Made by a program: the position numbers and the translations under genes. 59,569 bases of DNA, taken from positions 1 to 59,569 of the forward strand of contig NZ_JACJJP010000018.1 of assembly GCF_016900095.1 (NCBI RefSeq), read 5' to 3'. Below are positions 51,240 through 59,569 of this stretch, in pieces. The DNA comes from Gemmiger formicilis. Its GTDB lineage: Bacteria > Bacillota > Clostridia > Oscillospirales > Ruminococcaceae. Under the pieces are notes generated by a model that saw nothing but the letters and a program-made list of their open reading frames with translations, searched no databases and had not been told where the DNA came from. Position 1 is the first letter of the stretch; each line of letters opens with the position of its first letter.

Positions 51240-52631
51240 TCAGGCCGCGGCGTTGAGCACCTCGGCCCGGCCGGCAGTGACCAGCAGGGGCTGGGCGGCG
51301 TCCAGCACGGCCAGGGGGCGGGTATCCAGCACGGTTTCCCAGCGCTGGGTGCCGCTCAGGTCGTGGCAGGCCACCGTATCCGCTCCCCACAGGTAGACGG
51401 CGGTGTCGGCGCAGGTCACGCCTTCGGCCTGGCCTGCATTGCCCTGCCCCACCACCTGCAGGTCGGCGTTGAGCACAATGAGCTCGTTGCCGCTGTGGGT
51501 GGACAACAGCAGGGCGGTGGTGCGCCGGTTCACCGAAGCCCCCTGCAGGTTGGCGCCGCCGAAATCATAGCGAGCCAGCTGCTGGGCGCTGCCGGTTTCC
51601 AGCACCACGGCGTAGGTATCGAACACGGCCAGCAGCTTGTCGGTGGCGATCCAGTGCAGCTGCAGCAGCAGGCTGCCCTCGTCCGCCGTGTACACCGGGC
51701 CGGTTTCACTCTTGGCGGTGTCCATCAGGTAGATGCTGCAGGCCAGGCGGCCGTTGCGGGCGGCCACCGTGCCTACCGCAAACCGATGGTTGTCGGTGGC
51801 AAATTCCAGCGCCAGGGGGGTGCCCTGGTCCTGGGTCATCTTCCAGCTGTAAATGCTGCGCATGGTGGGGCTGAACACCTGCAGTTCCGCCGCATACCGG
51901 TCGGATTCAGTGACCACCCCCAGCGTCCCGTTGGGGGAGATGGCGCACAGCATGAGGGCGTTGGTGAAGGTTTTTGTGTACAGGGTGCGGGTGCGGCTTT
52001 CCACCTGCAGGGCGGTGCCGGACCGGTCATACAGCACAAACCGGGTGTTGCCCACGTCCAGCGCCGGGCGGGCATAGCCGGGCTGGATGGTGCGCACCTT
52101 GGTGCCGTAGGCGGAGAAAACCACGGTTTCCTCCTTGTCCAGCTCCACAAAACCGCCGGCCAGCTCTTCCACCCGCAGGGGTTCCTCGATGCCGGTATCG
52201 GCGGGCCAGCCGCCGCTGCGCTGGAAATACAGGCTCACCGAATCCAGCACATCGCTCAGGGAGGATACCGAGGCCCCCAGCACTCCGGTGACCCAGGCCG
52301 CCGCCACCACCAGCGCCAGCAGCAGCGCCACCAGCATCATGCGGCGGCGGCGCGCCCGGCGGCGCAGAATGGGGCTGAACGGCCGGGTGTTGCCGGCGCG
52401 GGGGGCGCGCACCCCCTCGGCGCGGGAGACCGGTTCCTGTTTGGCCGTCTTTTTGGCCGCAGCGAACTCGGTCTTTTTCGGTTCGCTCTTCTTCGGTTCG
52501 GGTTTGGCGGCGGGTTCCCGGCTCTGCCGGGGCTCCTCCTGCCGGGGTTCGGGTTCGGGCAGGGACTCGCCCCGTTCCCGTGCCAGCATACGCTGCCGCC
52601 GGGCCAGACGTTCCTTGTCTTCGGCTCTCAT
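51240..52631 (-). CDS. DUF5711-like membrane-anchored beta-propeller protein
   Basis: A 463-residue protein. A long charged N-terminal region (EPEPRQEEPRQ, KPEPKKSEPKKTE) is followed by one transmembrane helix at about 99-119 (MLVALLLALVVAAAWVTGV). An extracytoplasmic domain of repeated beta strands follows, with propeller-like blades such as LALEFATDNHRFAVGTVAA. It resembles DUF5711 proteins found in Clostridia. Function unknown. AAAGGGGG precedes the start. It lies between truA and cvpA in a conserved operon. Confidence 0.78.
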   Translation of the reverse strand: MRAEDKERLARRQRMLARERGESLPEPEPRQEEPRQSREPAAKPEPKKSEPKKTEFAAAKKTAKQEPVSRAEGVRAPRAGNTRPFSPILRRRARRRRMMLVALLLALVVAAAWVTGVLGASVSSLSDVLDSVSLYFQRSGGWPADTGIEEPLRVEELAGGFVELDKEETVVFSAYGTKVRTIQPGYARPALDVGNTRFVLYDRSGTALQVESRTRTLYTKTFTNALMLCAISPNGTLGVVTESDRYAAELQVFSPTMRSIYSWKMTQDQGTPLALEFATDNHRFAVGTVAARNGRLACSIYLMDTAKSETGPVYTADEGSLLLQLHWIATDKLLAVFDTYAVVLETGSAQQLARYDFGGANLQGASVNRRTTALLLSTHSGNELIVLNADLQVVGQGNAGQAEGVTCADTAVYLWGADTVACHDLSGTQRWETVLDTRPLAVLDAAQPLLVTAGRAEVLNAAA

Positions 52632-52672
52632 GGGCGATCCCCCTTTCCTCAGATGATACAAAGACGGGCGTT

Positions 52673-53440
52673 TCAGGCCTCGTCTGCCGGTTCAAGACCG
52701 GGATACTCCACGTCCACCAGGCAAAGCCCGTGGGCGGGCAGGGTGGGACCGGCGCGGCGCCGGTCCCGGCTTTGCAGAATGGCGGGCACATCCGCCGGGT
52801 CCAGCTTGCCCAGGCCTGCCTGGACAATGGTTCCCGCCAGAATCCGCACCATATTATACAGGTATCCGTCGGCGGTGACTGTGATGGAAAACACATCCTT
52901 GTCCCGGGTCACCTCGCACCGGGTGATGGTGCGCACCGTGTCCCCGTGGGCGGCCACCGACGACCCCGACGCGCACAGGGCCAGGAAATCGTGTCTGCCC
53001 ACAAACCCGGCGGCGGCCTGTTGCATGGCCTGTTCGTTGAGGGGCTTGGGGATGCGGTGGGTGAACTCGGCGTCAAAGGGGTCGTCCACCGCCCCGTTGC
53101 GGATACGGTAACAGTAGGTCTTGGCGTGGGCGGCGTACCGGGCGTGGAAATCCTCCGGCACGGCCTGCGCCTGCAGCACCCGCACATCGGCGGGCAGGTG
53201 GGCGTTGAGGGCCAGGGGCAGCCGCCGCAGCGGCACGGTCCCATCATACCGGAAACTGAGCGCGAAACGGCGCGCATGGACGCCGGCGTCGGTGCGGGAA
53301 CAGCCTTTTACATCCGGCCGGGAGCCCAGCACCGCCTCCATGGCGTCCTGCAAAACCTGACAGACGGTCAGGCCGTTGGGCTGCACCTGGAACCCGGCGT
53401 ACCGGGTGCCCTTGTACGCCAGCCACAAAAGTACGGTCAT
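52673..53440 (-). CDS. truA: tRNA pseudouridine(38-40) synthase
   Basis: TruA isomerises uridines 38-40 in the anticodon stem-loop. The protein has 255 residues. The catalytic aspartate is in GCSRTDAGVHA; FHARYAAHAKTYCYRI and YNMVRILAGTIVQAGLGKL are family sequences. Two ATGs are spaced two codons apart; the downstream one (53438-53440) is preferred because the upstream one touches GAGGAG. It follows ecfT by 10 bases, a frequent arrangement in Firmicutes. Confidence 0.96.
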   Translation of the reverse strand: MTVLLWLAYKGTRYAGFQVQPNGLTVCQVLQDAMEAVLGSRPDVKGCSRTDAGVHARRFALSFRYDGTVPLRRLPLALNAHLPADVRVLQAQAVPEDFHARYAAHAKTYCYRIRNGAVDDPFDAEFTHRIPKPLNEQAMQQAAAGFVGRHDFLALCASGSSVAAHGDTVRTITRCEVTRDKDVFSITVTADGYLYNMVRILAGTIVQAGLGKLDPADVPAILQSRDRRRAGPTLPAHGLCLVDVEYPGLEPADEA

Positions 53441-53450
53441 GGGCATCTCC

Positions 53451-54257
53451 TCAGAACAGCAGGGTGGTGGACAGGATGATGCCCAACAGCACCGCCAGGG
53501 CCAGGGCGCACTGCACGTCCAGCTTGCCGAAGCGCAGCACCTTCAGACGGGTGCGGCCTTCGCCGCCGTGGTAGCAGCGGCATTCCATGGCCATGGCCAG
53601 CTCGTCCGCCCGGCGGAAGGCGCTGATGAACAGGGGGATCAGAATGGGAATCAGGGCGCGGATGCGCTCGGTGAATTTTCCGTTGTCCAGCTTGGCGCCC
53701 CGGGCTTTCTGGGCGTTCATGATCTTTTCGGTCTCCTCAATCAGGGTGGGGATGAACCGCAGGGCGATGGTCATCATCATGGCCAGCTCATGCACCGGGA
53801 AGTGCAGCTTCTGCAAGGGGCGCAGCAGGGATTCGATGGCGTCGGTGAGGACGATGGGGCTGGTGGTGTAGGTGAGCAGGCTGGTGCCCGCAATGAGCGC
53901 CACCACCCGGGTAGCCATGAGGATGGCGTAGGAGACGCCTTCCTTATAAATGGCGAAAATCCACAGCCGGACCAGGGGTTGTCCTTCCCCGGTGATGAAG
54001 AAGAGGTTGAGCACCGCCGTGAAGATGATGATGGGCACGATGGGCTTCAGGCTCTTGAGGATGAGCCGATAGGGAATTTTGGCCACCGCGTACAGCAGGG
54101 CCAGCAGCGCCAGGGACAAAGCGATGCCCAGAGGGTTGGAGGCCACAAACAGCACGATGATATAGGCGATGGTGCCCACCAGTTTCAGGCGGGGGTCGCA
54201 GCGGTGCAGCACCGAGTTGCCGGGGAAGTGCTGCCCGATGGTGATATCACGAAGCAT
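53451..54257 (-). CDS. ecfT: ECF transporter transmembrane component EcfT
   Basis: EcfT is the shared transmembrane coupling subunit of energy-coupling factor vitamin transporters. The protein has 268 residues and several membrane helices. The coupling helices carry ARGAKLDNG and AMECRCYHGGEGRTR, the A-R-G type motifs that contact the ATPases. Its start overlaps the end of ecfA2. Substrate is set by separate S components, none of which lies in this window. Confidence 0.95.
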   Translation of the reverse strand: MLRDITIGQHFPGNSVLHRCDPRLKLVGTIAYIIVLFVASNPLGIALSLALLALLYAVAKIPYRLILKSLKPIVPIIIFTAVLNLFFITGEGQPLVRLWIFAIYKEGVSYAILMATRVVALIAGTSLLTYTTSPIVLTDAIESLLRPLQKLHFPVHELAMMMTIALRFIPTLIEETEKIMNAQKARGAKLDNGKFTERIRALIPILIPLFISAFRRADELAMAMECRCYHGGEGRTRLKVLRFGKLDVQCALALAVLLGIILSTTLLF

Positions 54258-55161
54258 GGTCTTCCCCTCCTTTCTGTGCCGGGATGGGCAGAGGCTTTTC
54301 GGGATGGCGGGCGTTGTAGGCCTTGAGCACCGTCTTGACGGCGTAGGGCATGGTGTAGACGTCGGTCTTGATGTCCAGGCCCATCTCCTTCAGCCGCAGG
54401 AAGATCTGGGTAACCTGGGGCACCGAAAGCCCCAGCTCCAGCAGTTCCGGCGCCCGGGCAAAGATGTTCTCCACCGTGTCGTACATGGCCACCCCCGCCT
54501 TGTGCATGACCAGCACCTTGTCGGCGTATTTGGCGATGTCCTCCATGGAATGGCTGACCAGCACCACGGTCACGCCGGTCTTTTTGTGGTAGGCCTTGAT
54601 CTGGGCCAGGATGGTGTCCCGGCCTTCCGGGTCCAGGCCGGCGGCGGGCTCGTCCAGCACCAGGATGCGGGGCTCCATGGCCATGACGCCCGCAATGGCC
54701 ACCCGGCGTTTCTGGCCGCCGGACAGCTCAAAGGGGCTGCGCTGGAGCAGGTCCTCGCTCAGGCCGGTGAACTCGGCCGCTTCCTTGACCCGGCGCTGGA
54801 TTTCCTCCTCGCTCAGGCCCATGTTGCGGGGGCCGTAGGCGATGTCCTGGGCGCAGGTTTCCTCAAACAGCTGGTATTCGGGGTACTGGAAGACCAGCCC
54901 CACCAGGAACCGGAAGCTTCGCAGGTCCTCCCCTTCCGCCCACATGTCCCGGCCGTCCACATAGATCTTGCCGGAGGTGGGCCGGTTCAGGCCGTTGAAA
55001 TGGCTGATGAGGGTGGACTTGCCGCTGCCGGTGGAACCGATGATGCCCACAAAGTCCCCTTCCTGGATGGAAAAGCTCACATCCTCCAGGGCTGCGGTCT
55101 CGTCCGGCAGTCCGGCGTTGTATACATAGCGCAGATGTTCGCAGCGAATAATCTCTGACAC
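54247..55161 (-). CDS. ecfA2: ECF transporter ATPase EcfA2
   Basis: One of two ATP-binding subunits of the ECF module. Walker A GSTGSGKSTLISHFNGL, Q-loop LVFQYPEYQLFEETCAQDI, signature LSGGQKRRVAIAG, Walker B ILVLDEPAAGLDPEGRD and switch histidine in VLVSHSMED. I choose the GTG at 55159-55161, with AAGGAAGGG upstream; the ATG eight codons earlier overlaps that ribosome binding site. The gene overlaps ecfT at its 3' end. 304 residues. Confidence 0.94.
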   Translation of the reverse strand: MSEIIRCEHLRYVYNAGLPDETAALEDVSFSIQEGDFVGIIGSTGSGKSTLISHFNGLNRPTSGKIYVDGRDMWAEGEDLRSFRFLVGLVFQYPEYQLFEETCAQDIAYGPRNMGLSEEEIQRRVKEAAEFTGLSEDLLQRSPFELSGGQKRRVAIAGVMAMEPRILVLDEPAAGLDPEGRDTILAQIKAYHKKTGVTVVLVSHSMEDIAKYADKVLVMHKAGVAMYDTVENIFARAPELLELGLSVPQVTQIFLRLKEMGLDIKTDVYTMPYAVKTVLKAYNARHPEKPLPIPAQKGGEDHAS

Positions 55162-55245
55162 GTTCGTTTCCCTTCCTTTCCGCATGCCGCCCGGCCCTTG
55201 CCGGTGAAGCTGCGGCCATTCAGATTTCGGCGTGGTGCCGTTTGT

Positions 55246-56079
55246 TCAGCGAAGCAGGTCGTACAGCGCCTGGGCGCAGGCTTCGGGGGTGATGACATTG
55301 GCGGGCATGGGCAGCCCGGCGGCCACCAGCGCGTCCCGCAGTTCCGCGGCCTGGGGCACGTCCAGCCGGTAGCGCTTGAGGCGCTCGGTCTGGCTGAACA
55401 CCTGTTCGGGGGTACCCTCCATGACGATGCGGCCGTGGCTCATGACCAGCACCCGGTCGGCCTGGGCGGCCTCCTCCATATAATGGGTGATGGACACGAT
55501 GGTGATGCCCGCCGCCCGCAGGCTGTGGATGGTGTTCATGACGGCGGCCCGGCCCCGGGGGTCCAGCATGGCGGTGGCTTCGTCCAGGATCAGGCAGTCC
55601 GGCCGCATGGCGATGACCCCCGCGATGGCCACCCGCTGTTTCTGGCCGCCGGACAGCTTGTAGGGGGCCTTTTCCCGGCACTCGTAGATGCCGGTCATCT
55701 TCATGGCCTCATCGATGCGGGTGCGGATCTCCTCGCTGGGCACGCCCAGGTTTTCCAGGGCGAAGGCCACGTCCTCCTCCACGATGGTGGCCACAATCTG
55801 GTTGTCCGGATTCTGGAACACCATGCCCGCCTTCTGGCGGATGTCGTAGAGTTTTTCCTCGGTGCGGGTGTCGATGCCCTCCACCAGCACGGTGCCGGTT
55901 TCGGGCAGCAAAATGGCGTTGAAATGTTTGGCCAGGGTGCTTTTGCCGCTGCCGTTGCCCCCCAGCACGGCGACGAACTCGCCGTGTTTGACTTCCAGGC
56001 TCACGCCGTCCACGGCGTAGTCCGGGCGTTCGGGGTCATAGCGGAAGCGCACATCCTGGGCTTTGAGCATAGGTTCCAT
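55246..56079 (-). CDS. ecfA1: ECF transporter ATPase EcfA1
   Basis: The partner ATPase of EcfA2, 277 residues. Walker A GGNGSGKSTLAKHFNAILLP, Q-loop VFQNPDNQIVATIVEEDVAF, signature LSGGQKQRVAIAGVIAM, Walker B LILDEATAMLDPRGR and switch His in SITHYMEEA. The DEATAMLDP form is characteristic of EcfA1. 85 bases separate it from ecfA2, without a promoter that I can support. Confidence 0.95.
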   Translation of the reverse strand: MEPMLKAQDVRFRYDPERPDYAVDGVSLEVKHGEFVAVLGGNGSGKSTLAKHFNAILLPETGTVLVEGIDTRTEEKLYDIRQKAGMVFQNPDNQIVATIVEEDVAFALENLGVPSEEIRTRIDEAMKMTGIYECREKAPYKLSGGQKQRVAIAGVIAMRPDCLILDEATAMLDPRGRAAVMNTIHSLRAAGITIVSITHYMEEAAQADRVLVMSHGRIVMEGTPEQVFSQTERLKRYRLDVPQAAELRDALVAAGLPMPANVITPEACAQALYDLLR

Positions 56080-56097
56080 GAACCTTTCCCCCTTTAT

Positions 56098-56964
56098 TTA
56101 TTCCTTTTCCCACACGGCGGTGGCGCCGCAGGGCACCACGCCCCCGGTGGCCGAGACCGGCAGGCCGATCTCATCGCACCAGGTTTTTCCGCCCTTGACG
56201 GGGCAGAGATTGGTCTTGAGAATGTATTCCATCACCGCGGGGCTCAGGCCCTCGGTGTAGGAGTTGATGGCAAAGAAGAGCGGGTCGTCGGACAGGACCT
56301 GCTGGGTCAGGGTGATGAGATCGTAGACGTTGTCCTCCAGCTTCCAGATCTCGCCCCCCGGGCCACGGCCGTAGCTGGGCGGGTCCATGATGACGCCGTC
56401 GTACCGGCTGCCCCGGCGGATCTCCCGGGCCACAAACTTGGCGCAGTCGTCCACGATCCAGCGGCAGGGCTTGTCCGCCAGGCCGCTGGCGGCGGCATTC
56501 TCCCGGGCCCAGGCCACCATCCCCTTGGAGGCGTCCACATGGGTCAAGGACGCCCCGGCCGCCAGGCAGGCCAGGGTGGCGCCGCCGGTGTAGCCGAAGA
56601 GGTTGAGCACCTTGATGGGACGGCCCGCCGCGGCGATCTTCTTCTGGTACCAGGCCCAGTTCACCGCCTGTTCGGGAAAGACGCCGGTGTGCTTGAAGCC
56701 GGTGGGGCTGACGATGAGGGTGAGCCCCTGCCAGCCGATCTGCCAGCGCTGGGGCAGTTTGCGGTGCTGTTCCCAGCTGCCGCCGCCCTTGGCCGAGCGG
56801 TGATAGACGGCGTCCGCCCGGTTCCACAGGGGGCTGACAGGCTCGTTTTTCCAGATGATCTGGGGGTCGGGACGGATGAGCAGGGTCTTGCCCCACCGTT
56901 CCAGCCGGTTGTGGCCGGTGGCGTCGATGAGTTCGTAGTCCTGCCAGGTATCGGCACAGCGCAT
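56098..56964 (-). CDS. Class I SAM-dependent methyltransferase, RlmI/RlmK-like
   Basis: A 288-residue methyltransferase related to the 23S rRNA methyltransferases RlmI/RlmK. The SAM-binding motif is VLNLFGYTGGATLACLAAGA, the acidic ribose contact is THVDASKGM, and the catalytic motif is MDPPSYGRGP. The N-terminal RNA-binding PUA domain of RlmI is missing, so it is the shorter form. Substrate not certain. The ATG at 56962-56964 follows AAAGGAG; a TTG three codons earlier is too close to it. It sits between ruvB and ecfA1. Confidence 0.85.
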   Translation of the reverse strand: MRCADTWQDYELIDATGHNRLERWGKTLLIRPDPQIIWKNEPVSPLWNRADAVYHRSAKGGGSWEQHRKLPQRWQIGWQGLTLIVSPTGFKHTGVFPEQAVNWAWYQKKIAAAGRPIKVLNLFGYTGGATLACLAAGASLTHVDASKGMVAWARENAAASGLADKPCRWIVDDCAKFVAREIRRGSRYDGVIMDPPSYGRGPGGEIWKLEDNVYDLITLTQQVLSDDPLFFAINSYTEGLSPAVMEYILKTNLCPVKGGKTWCDEIGLPVSATGGVVPCGATAVWEKE

Positions 56965-56990
56965 AGGGTTCAAACTCCTTTCGGGGTGTA

Positions 56991-58055
56991 TCAGTACAGG
57001 CTCTGCTGGCCGTCCTCCTCGTCGTCGCGCAGACGGCGGGGTACCGGCAGATGCAGGTGTTCGTAAGCCAGGCGGGTGACGCAGCGCCCCCGGGGGGTGC
57101 GGGTCAGATAGCCCAGCTGCATCAGGTAGGGTTCGCAGATGTCCTCCAGGGTGACGCTCTCCTCCCCCAGGGCGGCGGCCAGGGTCTCCAGACCCACCGG
57201 CCCACCGCCGTACAGCTCGATGATGGCCCGCAGGACCCCGCGGTCCAGCTCGTCCAGGCCCATCTCGTCAATGTCCATCTGTTTGCGGGCTGCCACGGCG
57301 GTGGGACCGTCGATGGCGCCGTCCCCCTGGACAGTGGCGAAGTCCCGCACCCGCTTGAGCAGGCGGTTGGCGATACGGGGGGTGCCCCGGCTGCACCGGG
57401 CCAGCTCCAGGGCGCCGTCGTGGTCGATGGGAATGCCCAGGATGCCGGCGCTGCGGGTGATGATGCGGGCCAGCTCGTCGGGGCTGTAGGGTTCCAGCTT
57501 GAGCAGGATGCCGAAGCGGTCCCGCAAAGGGCCGGTGAGCTGCCCCGCCCGGGTGGTGGCCCCGATGAGGGTGAAGTGAGGCAGGTTGATGCGGATGCTC
57601 TGGGCGCTGGGGCCCTTGCCGATCATGATGTCCAGGGCGTAGTCCTCCAGGGCGGGGTACAAGACCTCCTCCACCTGGCGGGACAGACGGTGGATCTCGT
57701 CAATAAAAAGAATGTCCCCCTCCTGCAGGTTGGTGAGCAGGGCGGCCAGATCGCCGGGCTTTTCGATGGCGGGGCCGGAGGTGATGCGCACCTGGACCCC
57801 CATTTCCTGGGCCACGATGCCGGCCAGGGTGGTTTTGCCCAGGCCGGGAGGGCCGTACAGCAGGATGTGGTCCATCGCTTCGCCCCGCTGCTGGGCCGCC
57901 CGCAGATAGATGCGCAGGTTGCTCTTGGCCTTGTCCTGGCCGATGTAGTCGTCCAGGGTCTTGGGGCGCAGGCTGTTTTCTTCCACCTCCGCCGGGCCCA
58001 GGTCGGGGCTGACCAGACGGCTGGGGTCGACGGTGTATTCCTGATTCTGTGCCAT
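56991..58055 (-). CDS. ruvB: Holliday junction branch migration helicase RuvB
   Basis: RuvB drives branch migration of Holliday junctions together with RuvA. The protein has 354 residues. Walker A is [20 protein letters not shown], Walker [12 protein letters not shown], sensor 1 [19 protein letters not shown] with the arginine finger, and the C-terminal winged helix has [20 protein letters not shown] is the conserved start. It lies 20 bases after ruvA. Confidence 0.97.
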   Translation of the reverse strand: MAQNQEYTVDPSRLVSPDLGPAEVEENSLRPKTLDDYIGQDKAKSNLRIYLRAAQQRGEAMDHILLYGPPGLGKTTLAGIVAQEMGVQVRITSGPAIEKPGDLAALLTNLQEGDILFIDEIHRLSRQVEEVLYPALEDYALDIMIGKGPSAQSIRINLPHFTLIGATTRAGQLTGPLRDRFGILLKLEPYSPDELARIITRSAGILGIPIDHDGALELARCSRGTPRIANRLLKRVRDFATVQGDGAIDGPTAVAARKQMDIDEMGLDELDRGVLRAIIELYGGGPVGLETLAAALGEESVTLEDICEPYLMQLGYLTRTPRGRCVTRLAYEHLHLPVPRRLRDDEEDGQQSLY

Positions 58056-58075
58056 GGTACCTTCCTTTCAGGGAT

Positions 58076-58678
58076 TCAGGCGCGGGACAACCCGCGCAGC
58101 GCGATCTTGATGATGTCCTGCACCGGCAGGGTGTCGTCCACCCGGGCCACGGCGGCCGCCGCGTCGGAGGTGCTGTACCCCAGGCTGACCAGGGCGGCCA
58201 CCGCCTGGGCGGGGGCGCTCTGGGGGGCCGGGGCGGCGGACACATTGCCCGCAAAGCCGGTGCCGGCAGCCAGGCCCTTGCCCACCTTGTCCTTGAGTTC
58301 CAGGGCGATGCGCTGGGCCAGCTTGGGGCCCACGCCGTTGGCGGCGGTGAAGGCCTTGTGGTCCCCGGAGGAGGCCGCCAGGGCCACCTTTTCGGGGCTC
58401 ATCACCGACAGGATGGCCAGCGCCGCCTTGGGCCCCACCCCGGACACGCCGGTGAGCATCTTGAAGCAGGCGCGCTGGTCCTCGGTGGCAAAGCCGTAGA
58501 GGGAAACGTCGTTCTCGCTCACCGACATCACGGTGTAGAGGGTGGCCTCCTTGCCGGGGGCGGGCAGGGCTTCGGCGGTGGACAGGGGCACCTGGGCCAG
58601 ATACCCCACCCCCGCGCAACTGATGACCACGGTGTCCAGGGTCTTTTTCAGAACTTTTCCGTTCAGACAATAAATCAT
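58076..58678 (-). CDS. ruvA: Holliday junction DNA helicase RuvA
   Basis: RuvA binds four-way junctions and recruits RuvB. The protein has 200 residues. The N-terminal OB domain is MIYCLNGKVLKKTLDTVVI. Two helix-hairpin-helix motifs are LTGVSGVGPKAALAIL and ANGVGPKLAQRIALEL. A C-terminal domain of about 45 residues binds RuvB. It follows ruvC by 42 bases. Confidence 0.96.
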   Translation of the reverse strand: MIYCLNGKVLKKTLDTVVISCAGVGYLAQVPLSTAEALPAPGKEATLYTVMSVSENDVSLYGFATEDQRACFKMLTGVSGVGPKAALAILSVMSPEKVALAASSGDHKAFTAANGVGPKLAQRIALELKDKVGKGLAAGTGFAGNVSAAPAPQSAPAQAVAALVSLGYSTSDAAAAVARVDDTLPVQDIIKIALRGLSRA

Positions 58679-58720
58679 GGTGCTTCTCTTTTCTCTATCT
58701 TACCACAGGGTGAAAACGAA

Positions 58721-59218
58721 TCAGCGGGGCTGGGTGCCCATGAGGCGGCTGCGGCTGCAATGGCAGTGGGCCACCGCCATTGCCAGGGCGTCGGCGGTGT
58801 CGTCCGGCTTGGGGATTTCGGGCAGGTGCAAAAGCATCCGGGTCATCTCCTGGATCTGCTTTTTCACCGCCTTGCCGTAGCCGGTCACCGCCTGCTTGAC
58901 CTGCATGGGGGTGTATTCGTAGATGGGAATACCGCACTGGGCGGCGGCCAGCAGGATCACCCCGCGGGCTTCGGCCACCCCGATGACGGTGGTCTGGTTG
59001 TGCTGGTAGAACAGTTTTTCCAGCGAGATGGCTTCGGGCCGGTACCGCTTGCACACATCCAGAATCCCTTCGTACACCTCTTCCAGCCGATGCTCAAAGG
59101 GGGTATCCTTGTCGGTCATGACGGCGCCGTATCCCACCGGGGCAAACCGGTTGCCCACATATTCCACGACCCCCCAGCCCACAATGGCATAGCCGGGGTC
59201 GATGCCCAAAACGCGCAT
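58721..59218 (-). CDS. ruvC: Crossover junction endodeoxyribonuclease RuvC
   Basis: RuvC resolves Holliday junctions by paired nicks. The protein has 165 residues. The first catalytic aspartate is in LGIDPGYAIVGWG, the glutamate in ISLEKLFYQHNQTT and the C-terminal acidic residues in KPDDTADALAMAVAHCH. The start (59216-59218) follows GGAGAGGTG. It is the first gene of a nine- to ten-gene operon ending at cvpA, from the promoter at 59249-59277. Confidence 0.96.
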   Translation of the reverse strand: MRVLGIDPGYAIVGWGVVEYVGNRFAPVGYGAVMTDKDTPFEHRLEEVYEGILDVCKRYRPEAISLEKLFYQHNQTTVIGVAEARGVILLAAAQCGIPIYEYTPMQVKQAVTGYGKAVKKQIQEMTRMLLHLPEIPKPDDTADALAMAVAHCHCSRSRLMGTQPR

Positions 59219-59248
59219 TTCGTTACACCTCTCCATTTTAACCGTAAC

Positions 59249-59277
59249 AGTATACCACAAAAACGTCGTTGCGGCAA
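59249..59277 (-). promoter_or_regulatory. Promoter of the ruvC operon
   Basis: TTGCCG (59272-59277), 17 bases, TATACT (59249-59254) with extended -10 TGG. No LexA-like box is visible. Confidence 0.72.
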
Positions 59278-59381
59278 GATTTTGCCCCGGGAGGCCCTAC
59301 CGCAAAGAAGCGATACACCGTCTATTTTCCCCGCCGCAAAAGAGGTTTTACAGAATTTTCGGATTTTTTTGAAAAAAGGGC

Positions 59382-59410
59382 TTGATTTTTTGCGCAAGGT
59401 TTGGTATAGT
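59382..59410 (+). promoter_or_regulatory. Promoter of tRNA-Val
   Basis: TTGATT (59382-59387), 17 bases, TATAGT (59405-59410) with extended -10 TGG. It lies 21 bases before the tRNA. Confidence 0.75.
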
Positions 59411-59431
59411 ATACAAGTCGCAAGTTGACAT

Positions 59432-59507
59432 GCGCGGTTAGCTCAGCTGGTAGAGCATCTGCTTGACGTGCAGGAGGTCACAGGTTCGAGTCCTGTACCG
59501 CGCACCA
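59432..59507 (+). tRNA. tRNA-Val (anticodon GAC)
   Basis: 76 bases including an encoded CCA. The acceptor stem GCGCGGT/ACCGCGC is perfect; the D-arm has GCTC/GAGC and AGCTGGTA. The anticodon stem TCTGC/GCAGG has one wobble pair, and the loop TTGACGT gives anticodon GAC for valine codon GUC. The T-arm is ACAGG-TTCGAGT-CCTGT, and the discriminator is A. It is alone in the window. Confidence 0.97.
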
Positions 59508-59511
59508 CGAT

Positions 59512-59550
59512 AAAAGACCCAGGAACGCAGGTTCCTGGGTCTTTTCTTTT
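59512..59550 (+). terminator. Terminator after tRNA-Val
   Basis: AAAAGACCCAGGAAC and its exact complement form a 15-bp stem with loop GCAG, followed by CTTTTTG. Confidence 0.95.
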
Positions 59551-59569
59551 TGTTTTACCGCAGTTTTGA

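Overview
The window is one continuous stretch of a GC-rich Firmicutes chromosome. The best fit is the Oscillospiraceae (Ruminococcaceae) group of gut Clostridia, for example relatives of Faecalibacterium, Gemmiger or Subdoligranulum. This rests on the IspH-ribosomal S1 fusion, a T-box leader in front of trpS, sigma-A type promoters, strong AGGAGG ribosome binding sites, an ECF transporter module and a class-D-like sortase. The exact genus is inference. I see no insertion sequences, phage genes, CRISPR arrays or rRNA. About nine tenths of the genes lie on the minus strand.

Layout, left to right. 1-6.6 kb (minus): a lipoprotein, a response regulator and a histidine kinase lead into a YqhQ-like membrane protein, prmC and recA (recA is cut by the window edge). 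6.8-8.4 kb (plus): a small island with an XRE regulator, a membrane protein and a CPBP intramembrane protease, controlled by a promoter flanked by a perfect 14-bp inverted repeat. 8.4-14.4 kb (minus): deoC, a 52-residue membrane protein, a GtrA-like protein, then the housekeeping block HI0933 flavoprotein, cmk, plsC, ispH-rpsA. 14.4-24.7 kb (minus): a surface-glycan cluster with an N-acetyl sugar amidotransferase and its own HisF and HisH partners, a small P-loop protein, an NAD-dependent epimerase, a TIM-barrel sugar isomerase, two family-2 glycosyltransferases, an FAD oxidoreductase and a polytopic glycosyltransferase. 24.7-27.9 kb (minus): a sortase, its probable substrate and three associated proteins. 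28-30.8 kb (minus): an O-antigen ligase/polymerase-like protein and a second N-acetyl sugar amidotransferase.

30.9-34.6 kb (minus): the glycolytic operon pgk-tpiA-gpmI. 34.9-39.2 kb (plus): a GH13 glucosidase followed by a MoxR ATPase and a VWA protein. 39.2-42.8 kb (minus): greA-lysS, and trpS behind a tryptophan T-box. 42.8-44.9 kb: a small unknown gene, a divergent ribbon-helix-helix regulator, and gltX. 45-50.4 kb (minus): galE, an AraC regulator, a lipoprotein metalloprotease and a zinc-finger Clp ATPase. 50.5-59.2 kb (minus): one long operon ruvC-ruvA-ruvB-methyltransferase-ecfA1-ecfA2-ecfT-truA-DUF5711-cvpA. The window ends with a tRNA-Val(GAC) on the plus strand.

The most distinctive content is the cell-surface glycan machinery at 14.4-30.8 kb. 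It has two paralogous amidotransferases, one HisH/HisF pair whose HisF has lost key imidazole-glycerol-phosphate synthase residues, and a probable leader attenuator. The small regulated CPBP island at 6.7-8.4 kb is the other region worth following up.
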